This document shows positions 11,230-22,982 of a DNA stretch of 64,000 nucleotides, in pieces; position 1 is the first letter of the stretch, and each line of letters starts with the position of its first letter. Location of the stretch: positions 88,024,451-88,088,450 of the forward strand of contig CM051027.1 in NCBI GenBank assembly GCA_027627225.1, read 5' to 3'. A program made the translations under genes and the position numbers. Source of the stretch: Congeria kusceri. Lineage: Eukaryota; Mollusca; Bivalvia; Myida; Dreissenidae. The notes beneath the pieces were generated by a model that saw only the letters and a program-made list of their open reading frames with translations, was not told the origin of the DNA and searched no databases.

Positions 11230-11752
11230 AAAATTGCGTCAGTTCGAAAATAGACAATAGATGTTTTATTTTGCAAGAAATCCTCAACGACAAAGAATGT
11301 AGATATTTACATCGCAGTTTGGACATTATCTTCGATATATAATGTACACAGTAATGGCAACTAATATATTACAAAATATATCCTTTATGAAAGTAATTAT
11401 TACAGCTGCAATTTAATTTTATGACTACAATGAAGTTAAACATCACGAATTGACAAGATTGATCTGTCTGACACATCATCTGACACATCAGCTATAACCG
11501 AGATATTATTTAGGAACATATAGAACTCCGTTAATATTAAATAGTAAATTATGAGGCAATACAATATTTTCTATAGTGCAGCGATTGTTTACACCAAATG
11601 ACATTCAATATTGTATGGTTTATTCAATAAGTATCGTTTTGTAAGTGACTTCATATCACGCATTCCTTTCATTCAACTAACATTATTGTCTAAATCAAAT
11701 TGAAAAAAAAATTAATATGTTCCTGGCAAGAATGTTTGCAGTTCAAATCATA
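11230..11752 (+). other. Downstream flank / probable 3' UTR and spacer
   Basis: AT-rich sequence after the inferred stop codon. It holds a short direct repeat 'ctgacacatca' near 11468 and 11480. No further exon or repeat family is recognised before the pogo-like transposon begins at 11753. Confidence 0.4.
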
Positions 11753-12045
11753 TACCTTAATCTGACGAATATAATACTCTCTTGCTCACTTGTGTATAAC
11801 ACGCCCCCTCCCCCCAGTATAATACGCATTAAAAATACAAAAATTCCAAAGTGTGCGTAAGAAGCTGCAATCAACAAAAAGAACCCTGCTTGCAATATTT
11901 GGGTGTCAATTTATTTATGTTTCGAGCATTGGTAATCAAATACGTTCGTACCCAGTCGATATTTGTGAACCGGCACATATCTTGGAAATTGACAATTCTT
12001 TCGTAGACAATTGGTTGCCCTAAAAAGGGCTTGGGTATTGTGGGA

Positions 12046-13326
12046 CTACAGGTCGTCTTCATCGAATCCTTCAAACTCACTCTCGTTGTCGTCGCTTTAA
12101 AAAAAGCGGGCTATGTCGTCAGCAGACCTTCTATAAACGTCTGAGTCCGTGTAAAAGGACTCCATTGAGCTTGTCGGCTCCGCCTCCTCGCCGGCCTTGG
12201 GTGCTTCCAGGGCAGGAGATCTCTTTTCGAGGACATCTTCAAAGAGGATGTCATCCTCTGTGCCATCAAGCATGTTGCTGATACAGCACTTCTTGAAGGC
12301 ACATTGAATGATGGCAGGATCTAGTTGCTGCCAGCAGTCTACGATCCACTGGCAGATCTCCTCCAGTTCCGGTTTTCTTTGTCGGCCTTCGGCAATGAAT
12401 GACTGTAGTCCACTGCAATACCACTGGTTCCATTTCATTTGGAGCATCTGTTTCATTGGTTTGTTGATGCCAAGTCCAGTGGCTGCAGCATGCATGTCAT
12501 GCCTCCAGGTATTACTGCCAGATTTGTCTTGTACTCCAACAGCAGGGAGTCCTTGACATCCTCAGACTTGTGGGCCAAGAATGCGTCAAGCACGAGAAGG
12601 GAGCGTGTGACAGACCTTGGCGACGTACACATACGGTCTTAATCAAGTCATGGAAAAGGTTGGTGGCCATCCACCCTCCCTCGTACACGAATACTTCTAT
12701 GCTCTTGGGTCACTTCACTCCCATTCGCATGGTTTTTCACTTGAAAATGACGTAAGGTGGCAACTTCCTACTGTCCGCCGTGCTAGTGAGCATTACCGTA
12801 ATCCAGTTCTTCTCATTGCCAGTGGTGGTGATGGAGACAGACTTTTCGCCTTTCTTCGACACGGAGGTGTTCGTGGGCAGGTCGAATGTCAGCGGGGTCT
12901 GATCTGCATTGCGGATCTTGCTCAGGGTGTAGCCATGGCGTTTTTGCTTTTGACCGATATGGGTCCTCCAGTGAATGGACAGATCATTGCGTTGCAGAAT
13001 TAATAAACCCATGTCTGGCAAGCCTTAAATGAAGATGTTCCCTCGACCCTTTTCACCAGCTTCCTAGCTTCAAGTCCCAGTTTTATTGTGGAGACGGATA
13101 TGTCTTACGAGCAGTCGTTCTAGCTCCGGATACTTGGCAGACTGCCCGCGATCACCCCGTTTTGTGTTTTTTTGTGAAGCAGAGTAGCTTTCTGCTTTCG
13201 CAACTGATGAACACAGGCTTCATTACTGCTGAACTCGTGTTCGGCTGCTCTGTTACCATGTGCCTCTGCATAGGAAAAAGCATCAAGCTTTTCCTTGGCA
13301 GTGTACGATACACATACTTTGCCCAA
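12046..13326 (-). pseudogene. pogo/POGK-type DDE transposase, broken
   Basis: Reads in order on the minus strand as a pogo-superfamily transposase. The N-terminal brinker/Psq-like DNA-binding helix-turn-helix (VSYTAKEKLDAF...HGNRAAEHEF, 13326-13180) comes first. A catalytic core follows with 'NADQTPLTFDLP' at about 12905 (family norm is N-x-DET-P, so the Glu is Gln here), 'LLVLDAFLAH' at about 12575 (second Asp) and 'IPGG...LQPLD' at about 12480 (third Asp). The C-terminus is 'CQWIVDCWQQL...CCISNMLDGTEDD' with an acidic tail ending at 12046. Damage seen: two in-frame stops just after the FK at 12737, frameshifts near 12610 and 12470, and a TAA at about 12094 before the acidic tail. It mobilised its host element once and is now dead. 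Confidence 0.85.
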
Positions 13327-13435
13327 TTTTTTTACAATTTCAAAGATAAAGACCCTAAAAAGTGCCTTTTATGACAATTTAAAAGAAAGGCTCTAACAAG
13401 TGCCTTTTTGTTTATGACAATTTCGTAACAGCTCC

Positions 13436-16216
13436 AACAAGAGCTGAAAGAGGAAAGCGCGCTCGACTATTCAAAGTATTTCAGTTGATACATATTTTGG
13501 ATAGTGGAAGGGGCATAAATTTGTTAAAATACAAAACTTTTAAGTGAAGCTTAGTTTAGTTTATAAATTTTTGGAACAAAAAGTTTAACCACAAAGTCTA
13601 TGTAAAAAGTGGGCTAACTCAGTCCTAACTCAGTCAAAATACAAAACAGAGTTATGGGTAATGTTGCCCCTGATACTGGAGTTGATGACAATGGTTAGTT
13701 CCAAGTTTCAAGTCAATAACTTACGTAGTTTTGAAGTTACAAAACTTTTGAATATAAACTTTAACCAGAAAATCTATGTGAAAAAGAGGCATAACTCTTT
13801 AACAAGGGCCCTGAGGGCCCTAGGATGCTCACCTAAGACCTTGTAACCCAATTTAAATTTGCATCCTCGAGGCGTGGCTTATTTTTATCCCAGGGGCATA
13901 ATTTGAACAATCTTGAACAAACATCTGGGTCTTGCGGCTTCAGGTAAAGATTTTAAAAGTCATTTTACTATTTAAGTCTATATAAACCATGTGACCCCTC
14001 GTGGTGCGGCCAGATAAGACCCCAGGGGCATAATTTAAACAATCTTTGGAGAGGACCACTATGCAATGCTACATACCAAATATATGAAAGCAGTGGGCCT
14101 TGCCGTTTCAGGAGAAGATTTTTAAAGTCATTTTGCTATTAAACAATATTTGTAGAGGACCACTATACAATGTTACATACCAAATATGAAACCTCTAAGC
14201 CTTGCCGTTTCAGAAAAGAATTTTGAAGACTTTTTGCTATTTAAGTCTATATAAACCATGTGACCCCTGGGGTGTGGTCAGTTTTGACCCATGGGGCATT
14301 ATTTTAACAATCTTTGGAGAGGACCACCAAATGATGTTACATACCAAATAACAAACCTCTGGGCCTTGCAGTTTCAGAGAAGATTTTTAAAGTCATTTTG
14401 CTATTTAAGTATATATAAATCATGTGAACCCCAGGGCGTGGCCAGTTTTGACCCCAGGGACATAATTTGAACAAACTTTGTACAGGACCACTATAGGACA
14501 ATATATACAAAATAAGAAATCTCTGGGCCATGCGCTTTCAGAGAAGAATTTTGAAGTCATTTTGCAATATATTCCATATAAACCATGTGAACCCTGGGGA
14601 ATGGCCCGTTTTCACCCCAGGAGCATAATTTAAACAATCTTTGTAGAGGACTAATAGAAAATGTCACATATCAAATATGAAACTTCTGGGCCTTACAGTT
14701 TCAGAAGAGAAGATTTTTAATGTCAGTTTGCTATATATTTTATATAAACCATGTGACCCCCAGGGCATGGCCCATTTTGACCCCAGGGGCATAATTTGAA
14801 CAATCTTTGTAGATGACCACTATAGAATGGTACATACCAAATATGAAATCTCTGGGCCTTACGGTTTCAGAGGAGAAGATTTTTAAAGTCATTTTTTAAA
14901 ATATATTCTATATAAACAATGTGACCCCTGGGGCATGGCTCGTTTTGACCCCAGGGGCATAATTTGAACAATCTTTGTAGAAGACCACTAGAGGATGTCA
15001 CATATCAAATATGAAAGCTCTGAACCTTGCTGTTTCTGAGATTTTTTAAGTTTTCACTTTTTAAATCTATTTTTAGCTCTGGAGACCTACATATGCAGCA
15101 AACCGGAAAGATTTGAAAAACTTTGAAAGAGGTCTACCCAAGGATCATTCCTGTGAAGTTTAGTGAAAATCTGCCAAGCGGTTTAGGAGATGTTGTTTGA
15201 ATTAAAAGTTGATGACGCACGCACACACACACGCACACATGACGGACAATGGGAGATCACAAGAGCTCACCATGAGCACTTTGTGCTCAGGTGAGCTAAA
15301 AATACCAAACATAGTTATGGGTAATGTTGCCCCTGATACTAGAGTTGATGACAAAGGTTAGTTCCAAGTTTCAAGTGAATAACTTATGTAGTTTTTAAGT
15401 TACCAAACTTTTGAATATAAACTTTAAACAGAAAATCTAAGTGAAAAGGAAGCATAACTCTGTCAAAATACAAAATAGAGTTATGGGTAATGTTGTCCCT
15501 GATACTAGAGTTGATGACGAAGGTTAGTTCCAAGTTTCAAGTGAATAACTTATGTAGTTTTGAAGTTGATGACAAAGGTTAGTTCCAAGTTTCAAGTGAA
15601 TAACTTGTGTAGTTTTGAAGTTACAAAACTTTTCAATATGAACTTTTGCCAGAAAATCTATGTGAAAAAATGGGCATAACTCTGTCAAAATACAAAATAG
15701 AGTTATAGGGAATGTTTACCCTGATACTGGAATTGATGACAAAGGTATATTCCAAGTTTCAATTAAATAGCTTTTGTAGTATTGAAGTTACACAACTTTT
15801 GAATATAAACTTTAACCAGAAAATCTATGTGAAAAAGAGGCACAACTCTGTCGAAATACAAAACAGAGTTATAGGGACTGTTGCCCTTGATACTGGAGTT
15901 GATGACAAAGGTTAGTTCCAAGTTTCAAGTAAACAACTTTTTACTTTTGAAGTTACAAAACTTTTGAATATAAACTTTAACCAGAAAATATAAGTAAAAG
16001 AGGGGCATAACTCTGTCAAAGTACAAAACAGAGTTATGGGGAATGTTGCCTGTGACACTGGAGTTGATGACAAAGGTATATTCTAAGTTTCAAGTGAATA
16101 CCTTATGTAGTTTTGAAGTTACAAAACTTTAGAATAAAAACTTTGACCAAATTCAGACAGACACCGACGCCAGGGGTAGTAGGAAAGCTCACCTATTCTT
16201 CGAAAAGTCGAGCTAA
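13436..16216 (+). mobile_element. B-ended C-core element, complete, nested
   Basis: The 5' end AACAAGAGCTGAAAGAGGAAAGCGCGCTCGACTATTC is a B-type terminus (degenerate hairpin, then GCTCGAC). The core is C monomers ('tctgtcaaaatacaaaac', 'gatactggagttgatgacaa', 'aatataaactttaaccag'). The 3' end 'aaagctcacctattcttcg' plus 'aaaagtcgagctaaa' carries the inverse of the 5' GCTCGAC and ends CTAA. It sits inside the pogo-like transposon and is itself interrupted by an A-ended element at 13801-15299. Confidence 0.8.
13801..15299 (+). mobile_element. A-ended element, complete, nested third level
   Basis: Starts AACAAGGGCCCTGAGGGCCC with 'atgctcaccta' and ends with the intact A hairpin plus CTAA (15265-15299). 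Between are about eight A-core monomers, the A 3' region and a short GACGCACGCACACACACACG tract (from about 15212). The flanking C-core rejoins across it ('cataactcttt' then 'aaaataccaaac'), so this is a discrete insertion of about 1.5 kb. Confidence 0.85.
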
Positions 16217-16870
16217 AAAGGGCTCTAAGTTGACAATTTCAAAGATAGTAGCGTTGCAAAATATTCGACGATGCGATGATATGTAAGCTGTAAGCTTGCT
16301 GGAACATATGATGCACTATGCTGAACTGTACTGATTTTATAGCCATGTGCAGCAAAGTGTCCATTATCAAGTTGTTATAAAGTTCTCAACACATAATACA
16401 GTAATAATGTTCTCAACACCTTCAATATACAGGGACCCGTTCACACCTGCGTCCTTGTTTGTACAAGCTGTGACATCTGACACAGCTATTCGTATCACAG
16501 GGTATCACAGGTGGGTATCACAGGTCGTACTGCCATAATTACACTAAACACACCAATGCGCAATATTTTTATAACATTTTATTCCTTTCATTGGAAAAAT
16601 AAAAGCAATAATAAAGCAATAATAATAATAATAATACATTAGTTGTAAACTTATAATAAACGGTACAATGCGGTGCAGTATAGGTTGAATACATACTCAA
16701 CTGTCCCCCTTTGTTTTTCTGATGTCATTCAAAATGGCCGTTCCATAGCGAATATGCATGGTGAAAGTTGCCGATTTGCAGCTTTTTGCTGATGGTAAAA
16801 TTATTTTCGGTTGTACATTCATGTACAATACGCACCTGCTAGTTTATAAAAAAATCAGCAGTTAAAAAAG
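16217..16870. other. Remainder of the pogo-like transposon
   Basis: Non-coding right half of the transposon between the nested insert and its right inverted repeat. It contains triple 'ggtatcacag' at 16499-16525 and an AAT-repeat microsatellite at about 16612-16638. Confidence 0.5.
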
Positions 16871-16898
16871 TGTGTATTATATTCGTAAGATTACGGTA

Positions 16899-17607
16899 AA
16901 AAATTCAATGGTGGATCAATAAAATTGTCAATCAAGTTTTATAAAGACGGATTTCGAACTGAACATGTCAATTATGGTAATATTAACACACTTTTGATTA
17001 TCAGAACACATTACTAAAGAAACAAAATGCACAAAATTTTGATAACCTGTTTCATTATTTCATTATGGATAAAAATCATAAGAAAAATAATTCATGCACA
17101 AAAAAGAAATGCAGTTTGTTTTTAAGCATAATGCAATTAATATATAAAGCCACTTATTATTAACAGGTATGGATTGAAACTATTTATATTCAAAGTTAAG
17201 CCTTCCTTTTACTACTTATGTGTTTAGTTGTTTTAGCAAGGGTCTGTAAATAATGTAACAACACTCCAAATCAATAATCCTTTATTTCATGCAACTTGAA
17301 ATTGAATGTGACCGTAATTTTTATAAATTGGCTGTTTTAATAATAAATTTAATTCCATAGGTCATGTAGACAAGGTAAACTAAATATTCACCAACGTTCA
17401 TTTATCTCAATACAATTGTAACTTAGAAACTGATGCAGTGTAACAGTTATCATTAGCTGTTGTCTTAACTACTATACAAGAAATTGCAATACTTCAAAAA
17501 AAGTTAATGACCACATATAATAAATAATGTGGCATTCCCATCCAAATTCCAATTTAATATTTAAAAAAAAAGGCGATAATATGATTTACTGATTTTATGA
17601 CCTTCAG
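16899..17607. other. AT-rich spacer, nothing recognised
   Basis: AT-rich unique sequence without a recognisable repeat or RNA gene. It leads into the polypyrimidine tract of the exon candidate at 17608. Confidence 0.45.
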
Positions 17608-17760
17608 AACAATAAAACATCAACCTTGCTGCGCCAAATGAAATTGCTTGTTGCAAAGCAAAGTTTGGCAACGGTTTTGAAAAGTGATGCATTTCCAACT
17701 GATCCTCGGGAATTACAGTTAATTTTCACATGGATAACAATGGATATAGTAGTACCTTAG
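17608..17760 (+). CDS. Candidate exon, helical segment, stop at its last codon
   Basis: Bounded by an acceptor TTTTATGACCTTCAG and a strong donor-like CCTTAG|GTGAGTAA. One frame (phase 0) is open for 50 codons, NNKTSTLLRQMKLL...FPTDPRELQLIFTWI...DIVVP; the other two stop early. The oddity is that the final codon before the donor is TAG. Either this is a terminal coding exon with a 3' UTR intron, or the true donor is the upstream GTAGTA after DI, or the exon is a poison or degenerate one. The pattern L..VLK.D.F..DP.EL..I..WI resembles the short helical stretch found ahead of cyclic-nucleotide-binding domains in some proteins; that is only a weak impression. Splice signals are seen; identity is not established. 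Confidence 0.4.
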   Translation, partial: NNKTSTLLRQMKLLVAKQSLATVLKSDAFPTDPRELQLIFTWITMDIVVP

Positions 17761-18677
17761 GTGAGTAAACATCCAAAGTTCACGTTAATTTCGTGCGTAG
17801 TATTTGTGGTTTATATATGAAGCTATACCGCAACATTTTGAAGGCAACCGTTTGACACGCTCCTGAAAAGGTCATCTGAACGTGACCCCTAATGCAAAGT
17901 CATCAGATCCAATCAGCGGATAATATAGTAGCGTCAAACTGGAGATGATTTTAATGAGATTGTCTTAAGGTTTCTTGATAACGTTTCACATACGGAAATA
18001 CATAGTACAAAATAGTAGCTTTAGTGCACATCAATACATTTTATACATGCAACACTTCCACAACAAAACTGTACATACAAGAAATGTTTCTAAATGACAA
18101 TCGGTGTAGAAATTAATATTGAGTTGTCATTTTTTGCCTTAATATAATACAAGAGGACCAAGCTGTGACTTCACGGACCCCATATTTTTCGTTCCCTACT
18201 AAGGAGACTTCTCAGACCCCAGATTTTTCGGTCCCTACTAAGGAGACTTCTCGGACACTAGATTTTTCGGACACTGTAATAAAACGTACTGGCCCTCAAA
18301 ATTAATTAGAGATAAACTAAATTATTATTAATATCTGTACCATGAATAAACCGATCATATACCGCCCCATGTTTTCTCCAGTGATACATGAATAAGCTAA
18401 ATACTAGTAATTTACGTAAACATAATTGATACATGAATTTGTCAGGCAAATTTAACAAATTAACATTGTCAGAAAATAATGTAAACAATTATGTAAATTT
18501 CTAATCCCCAAACGTATGCAACAGTTATTGGTATACGTTAAACCATTGTTTGAAGTTTGCATTCCCTAAAATGTGCTCAATTCTATTGGCATTCAATTTT
18601 CCAGCTGCATAATTATCACAAGAAATCTAGGTTAAAAGTGATCTTAGACAGCTACACCGAAAAAAAGAGTGTGTTAC
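17761..18677. other. Spacer with short 39-bp tandem repeat
   Basis: AT-rich. Contains two and a half copies of a 39-bp unit at 18176-18275 (GACCCCAGATTTTTCGGTCC...). Otherwise nothing recognised. It would be intron 1 of the minus-strand gene below if that call is right. Confidence 0.45.
18176..18275 (+). repeat. 39-bp tandem repeat, 2.5 copies
   Basis: Units start at 18176, 18215 and 18254 (partial). They share GACCCCAGATTTTTCGGTCC and CTACTAAGGAGACTTCTC with a few substitutions. Confidence 0.85.
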
Positions 18678-18864
18678 CTGCAGGATTGTCCAGTATTGCC
18701 TGCACCGACTGTCTGGTCTCCAAGCAGTCTTCCTCTGTGAGAAAGTCAGACTCTGGGCCCATTCCCAGGGCTTTCCCACCGCTGACATCACCATGGTCAC
18801 CATTAGGCTGAAAGTCATTCAGTGATCCAGGCTCCATATCCACCTCACATAACACTGCTGCCAT
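18678..18864 (-). CDS. First coding exon of an unidentified minus-strand gene
   Basis: Reads ATG then 62 codons: MAAVLCEVDMEPGSLNDF... to ...RQSVQAILDNPA plus one base, ending CCTGCAG|GTAACAC, a good donor. A possible acceptor (TTTATTATAG, just 8 bases upstream of the ATG) suggests this is exon 2, carrying the start codon. The peptide is acidic and low in hydrophobic residues, with Gly/Asp/Glu-rich stretches and no signal peptide, as in disordered N-termini of nuclear proteins; that is an inference. GC content is clearly higher than in the flanks, which supports coding. The next exon, expected at lower coordinates and starting in phase 1, was not found, so it may be beyond the transposon or undetected. 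Protein not recognised. Confidence 0.55.
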
Positions 18865-21800
18865 TAATATATCTATAATAAACACTACTGTTCTCCTTTC
18901 ATAAGTCAACCAAATGTTATACGAAACAATTTTTATGTACAATATTTGCTGTCAAAAAGCATTTAAAGAAACATTATTCCTTTTATATTTTCATGTTTTA
19001 TGTTTGAAACAGGCAATCCAATTTAATTTACGATCAATATCAAATACAACTGACAATTTTAATACACAAGGTAAAACTATTTGCTAAAAACAAAATGTAT
19101 TAACCTAATATTCTGTTAATACTTTTTAATTCATTAATCAATAACTAAACACCATGGGGCACTCAAAGTATTCCCTGCCACAGTCCAGATAGAATAGGTA
19201 AGCAAATAACCAATATCAAAAACTAGTAAGTGTCATAATAATGTTTAATAACAGACATAAATTTACGACATGTTAACGAGTCTTTAATATATTGATATCA
19301 TGTTCTTAAAATAATTATTATTTACCTTTCTTGGAATGATGTGTTTATTTCCATTGATTAATCATTACGAGCAATTAACTTTATATCTCAAGGCAAAACC
19401 ACAAGGATTTTTAAATTTTACATTAAAAACAAATTAAACTAAAATTTCATAAAAAAAACAACACTATATTCCTTCAAAGACTTCTTAAACCACAGAAAGT
19501 GTTGTAGTTTATTTTTGATGTGTGTTTTTTTTGCACATTGCATTATGTCCAACAAATACAACATCAAACTAGTACACCACGGGATGTGATAAGCAGAACA
19601 ATAATTCTGTAATTATCGGCAGAGTGCCTGCCATTGTTATCATTAATTAGAGACAATTATCCACTTGCCAATGCATCCACAAAGTGATCATCCCATGCAT
19701 GTGTCACATTTCAAAGTCTCTCTTACAACTGATAGTATTCACAATAGCCTGTGAAAGTGATACAGCCATTGTATGGCTATTTAACAGCTGAAATGTTCAT
19801 GATGCACATAAAATGCATGATCAACATCTACAGTGTATGAAAATTAGTGGTAGTGGCTGGTTACTTGTAGCAGCTTCCAGGCTAGAATGTGATAAATGTA
19901 TGTATGGTTATAAAATCGGTACATGCTTTGATGGCTATCAGTGTTGTCAAATTTACTCCTCATTTGCCAAATAACCCTTTAAGCTGAGCATTTTACACCA
20001 AATTGTTTTCATGTTCTCACAATTTATACTTATTATCATAGGCATTTTGTGATTGCATTCAGGCTATTAACAGTAAATGTTATTATCAAAGGCCTTGAGA
20101 TGAAATCACACACACTAGTATTGAAGATTTCAGTTATAATGTTGTTGTCCTCGAAATTAAATATCATAAAATTCACTAAGTATAGATGAAGAAAATTATA
20201 TGTGAAGGAAAAGAAACATCCGTTTATTAACATAACATTTATATTTGATATAAATGTGATTAAAAAAGTTCCTGTCTTTTATTGACGCAATTAGAATGCT
20301 TACTAAGCACTAGATCTAACATAAAATGGTCTCAAATAATAAGTAAAAATTGTATTTATTTATTTCATTTTTTTTAAATACAATTACAGTGACTTCAATA
20401 AAGACAAACAGTCTGAGTTGTTTTAGTAATTAATTGCATATATAGAAACACTGCAAATAGAAACACTGTATTATGTGATGTTAAAATAAGACATCAAACA
20501 TAGAATAGACATTTTTCTTTTTCAACTGTGCATTTCATTGTGTTTAAGAACATTGGTTAATATTCTGTCCACACTAATGTTATAATTTGCATTTTTTCCT
20601 CAGCTCTTTCATTTGTGGTAAAATCAATTTTACTAATGCAGTTACATGCATATATGCAGGTGTCTACTGCACTAACTACTCTGCAAAATTACAAATTGTA
20701 AATAGTTACAGTATATCAAACATTGGTGTAACAGAAGTTAACTTTTATGTTTGATGTCTTATTATCACTTCACACGTACTGTGTTTTGAAATATTGTTTT
20801 TAATAATTTTTATATTTTCTGATTACACTGATTTTAAACGAGAAGCATTATTTCATAGCATTATGATCATGTGATTGTTCTTGTGCATATATTATAATTT
20901 ATGAGGTGAAAACACTTTATTTTGCTTAAAAATATGTCGACATTTAATTTTAAGCATGTTTTATTTAGACCTAACAGTCAACAAACTTGTTCATTTCAAC
21001 GCAATACCAACATAAAACTGTACAAAAAAGTATATTTTGTAAATGCCATTTTCCCACAGTCTAAAATGCCTTAAAACATAAGTAACAACCAGCTACAACT
21101 GAATGTTGTCCTCCAAGTCCTTTAATAATGTGCACAAATGGTATGGGAACGGGGCACACATCTGCTGACAACTGATAAGGTCACATCTTGCACTGACGGA
21201 TCGTCATAACATTTTCTATTCCACTAAACTGGTCCTATCTGTACATGACAAGATAATAAAGTAGTAACACACATACAGACACACCTTTCATATACTGCTG
21301 AATTGGGAGAACAAAGTATTACAAGGAAAGTACAAATACTTTCGTTTTTTATCAGCACTGTATATCAGAATATTTTTTGTACATTTCCCACTATCTAAAA
21401 CTAAATTCTCCACTCAGACTGAACTGTAACTTCATAGTTTACTGAACTGCCAAGTATTACATGCAAACTAATGGAAAAACAGAAAGAGAGCTACTTTACA
21501 TTGTCACGTAACTATAACCTTACAATTGGTTAATGAGGTCATGAATTTATATGCTAACTATTCAACAAATGCAATGCCTTATGTTTGTTTGCAAAGTTAA
21601 AATGTTACCTTAAGCTCAGATCTTTAAACATGTGGGCAATACTGAATCTGATACATTTTTCTGACCCATAAATCTGTTGACCCATAAATCCTTCAGAACC
21701 AAAACAAAACCTTAGGCAATGAAAACTGCCAGTTGGTAAACTTATTCCAAGTCTGATCATTAGCACTGACAGTCCCACAATCAAGCAACCACCCATTCAT

Positions 21801-22137
21801 CAAACCAACCAACCAACCAAACAACAACTTCTTGACATAATCAAAACACTGACAGCATAGAACGACTGTTGGCGAGAAAGAAACCAAAATCAAATAGAGT
21901 GCAAAAGTTTTCAAACAGAAAGGACGGATTTGTTTGAATGAAATTGAATTTCTGCAATGCCATTTTTACACAAGACAAAACCAACTACTCATTGTTATAC
22001 TTCCTACTTTCGACAGCTTGGTAGATATATAGGTTTGTATGCAAACTACTTAAAGTGACTATGTCAACCTAAAGGGCCTCAAGGGGGTAATTTCTTAAAA
22101 GAAAACTCAAATTAAGATATTAATGGTTAAAATAAGG
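18865..22137. other. AT-rich unique sequence, no supported feature
   Basis: About 3.3 kb with no repeat family, RNA gene or phase-consistent exon I can support. It contains an AACC tetranucleotide run at about 21806-21830 and a minus-strand open stretch ending in a GTAACA donor at about 21608, which lacks a convincing acceptor. Confidence 0.5.
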
Positions 22138-22210
22138 AGGCTTTCCCGCAGGCCTGTATCACCTGTCGGCTTATTAGCTTTAATACAACATCGATAATTT
22201 GCCTTGAACT
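22138..22210 (+). repeat. N-repeat end fragment
   Basis: Contains 'ctttcccgcaggcctgtatc' and 'cacctgtcgg', the terminal sequence also found at 50460-50500 and, inverted, at 57375-57412. Only the end is preserved here. Confidence 0.5.
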
Positions 22211-22982
22211 GATTTCAACCAACTGTAGTTTTCCAGCCATTTCTGTTTGAATGAACACCGTTTTCCGTGTTTACCCATCACAATAATTTTCACTGGGCAT
22301 CGCCATTTTGCAATTATGATGTAACACGCAAAAGCCTCGATTCGTACTCAAGTTTGAATGTACCTACAATGTATTCGTACTTTTAATTGAACCTTTTTTT
22401 TTTGGATTTTTTTTTTGGAAGAAAAAACCTGAACGTTGTCTTGTTTTTTCTTGTATACTAATACTTTGATTATGACAAATGTAAAGTCAAGGTTGTTTTA
22501 AGAAATTCAAGGACTTTTTGACAAATTCAAGTACAATTTTGGCATATTTCTCAAGGCTATACCCAATTGAAGGACTTTTCAAGAACAACTATATTTCTAA
22601 GGACTCTGCAAGGCTGGTGCAAAACCTGTAATCTGTATCACAAATTAACAATCAAAAATATTAAAACAAATACTGTAATATAGAGCCTCATTTTAAAACA
22701 TATTTAAACGTCGTCAAACGTCATTTTGTTTGCATAAACACTATGCACTTAAGCCCGTGGACGTTTATCTTAAGCGTGGCAACATCATTTTCGTGCGCTT
22801 TTGTAGCAAAACACACTTTATACATGGAGATACAGGACAGTATTTTATATCAATTAAGAAGCGTATTCAAGTTTTTAATAACAATGGGGACTTTCTGGCT
22901 TTTTAAGTTTCCATGTAGTATAGCTGATAACGATTGAAGCTTACATTCGAACTCAAAAGCAACAAATAAAATAAAAAACGTT
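22211..22982. other. Spacer with tattered short repeats
   Basis: Holds several loose repeats of 'caaggacttttt' between about 22505 and 22605 and a T-rich run near 22388. No gene or repeat family recognised. Confidence 0.35.

Larger units (their letters stand above)
11753..16898 (-). mobile_element. POGK-like pogo transposon split by nested elements
   Basis: Terminal inverted repeats: left TACCTTAATCTGACG... (11753) and right, read in reverse, TACCGTAATCTTACG... (ending 16898). They agree at 25 of 29 positions and both begin with the TA expected of a TA-inserting element. The interior contains a broken pogo-type transposase on the minus strand (12046-13326). A 2.8-kb B-ended repeat element (13436-16216) is inserted between the transposase and the right end, itself carrying an A-ended element. 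Without the nested DNA the transposon would be about 2.4 kb, a normal pogo size. Confidence 0.8.

Noticed and set aside
12308..13003. Plus-strand frames of 60-128 codons.
   Set aside because: Antisense shadows of the minus-strand transposase pseudogene, which has recognisable domains in order.
21608..21800. Minus-strand 63-codon frame ending at a GTAACA donor.
   Set aside because: No convincing acceptor, and the peptide contains a direct repeat of FMGQQIYGSE-type words caused by a local duplication; likely chance.
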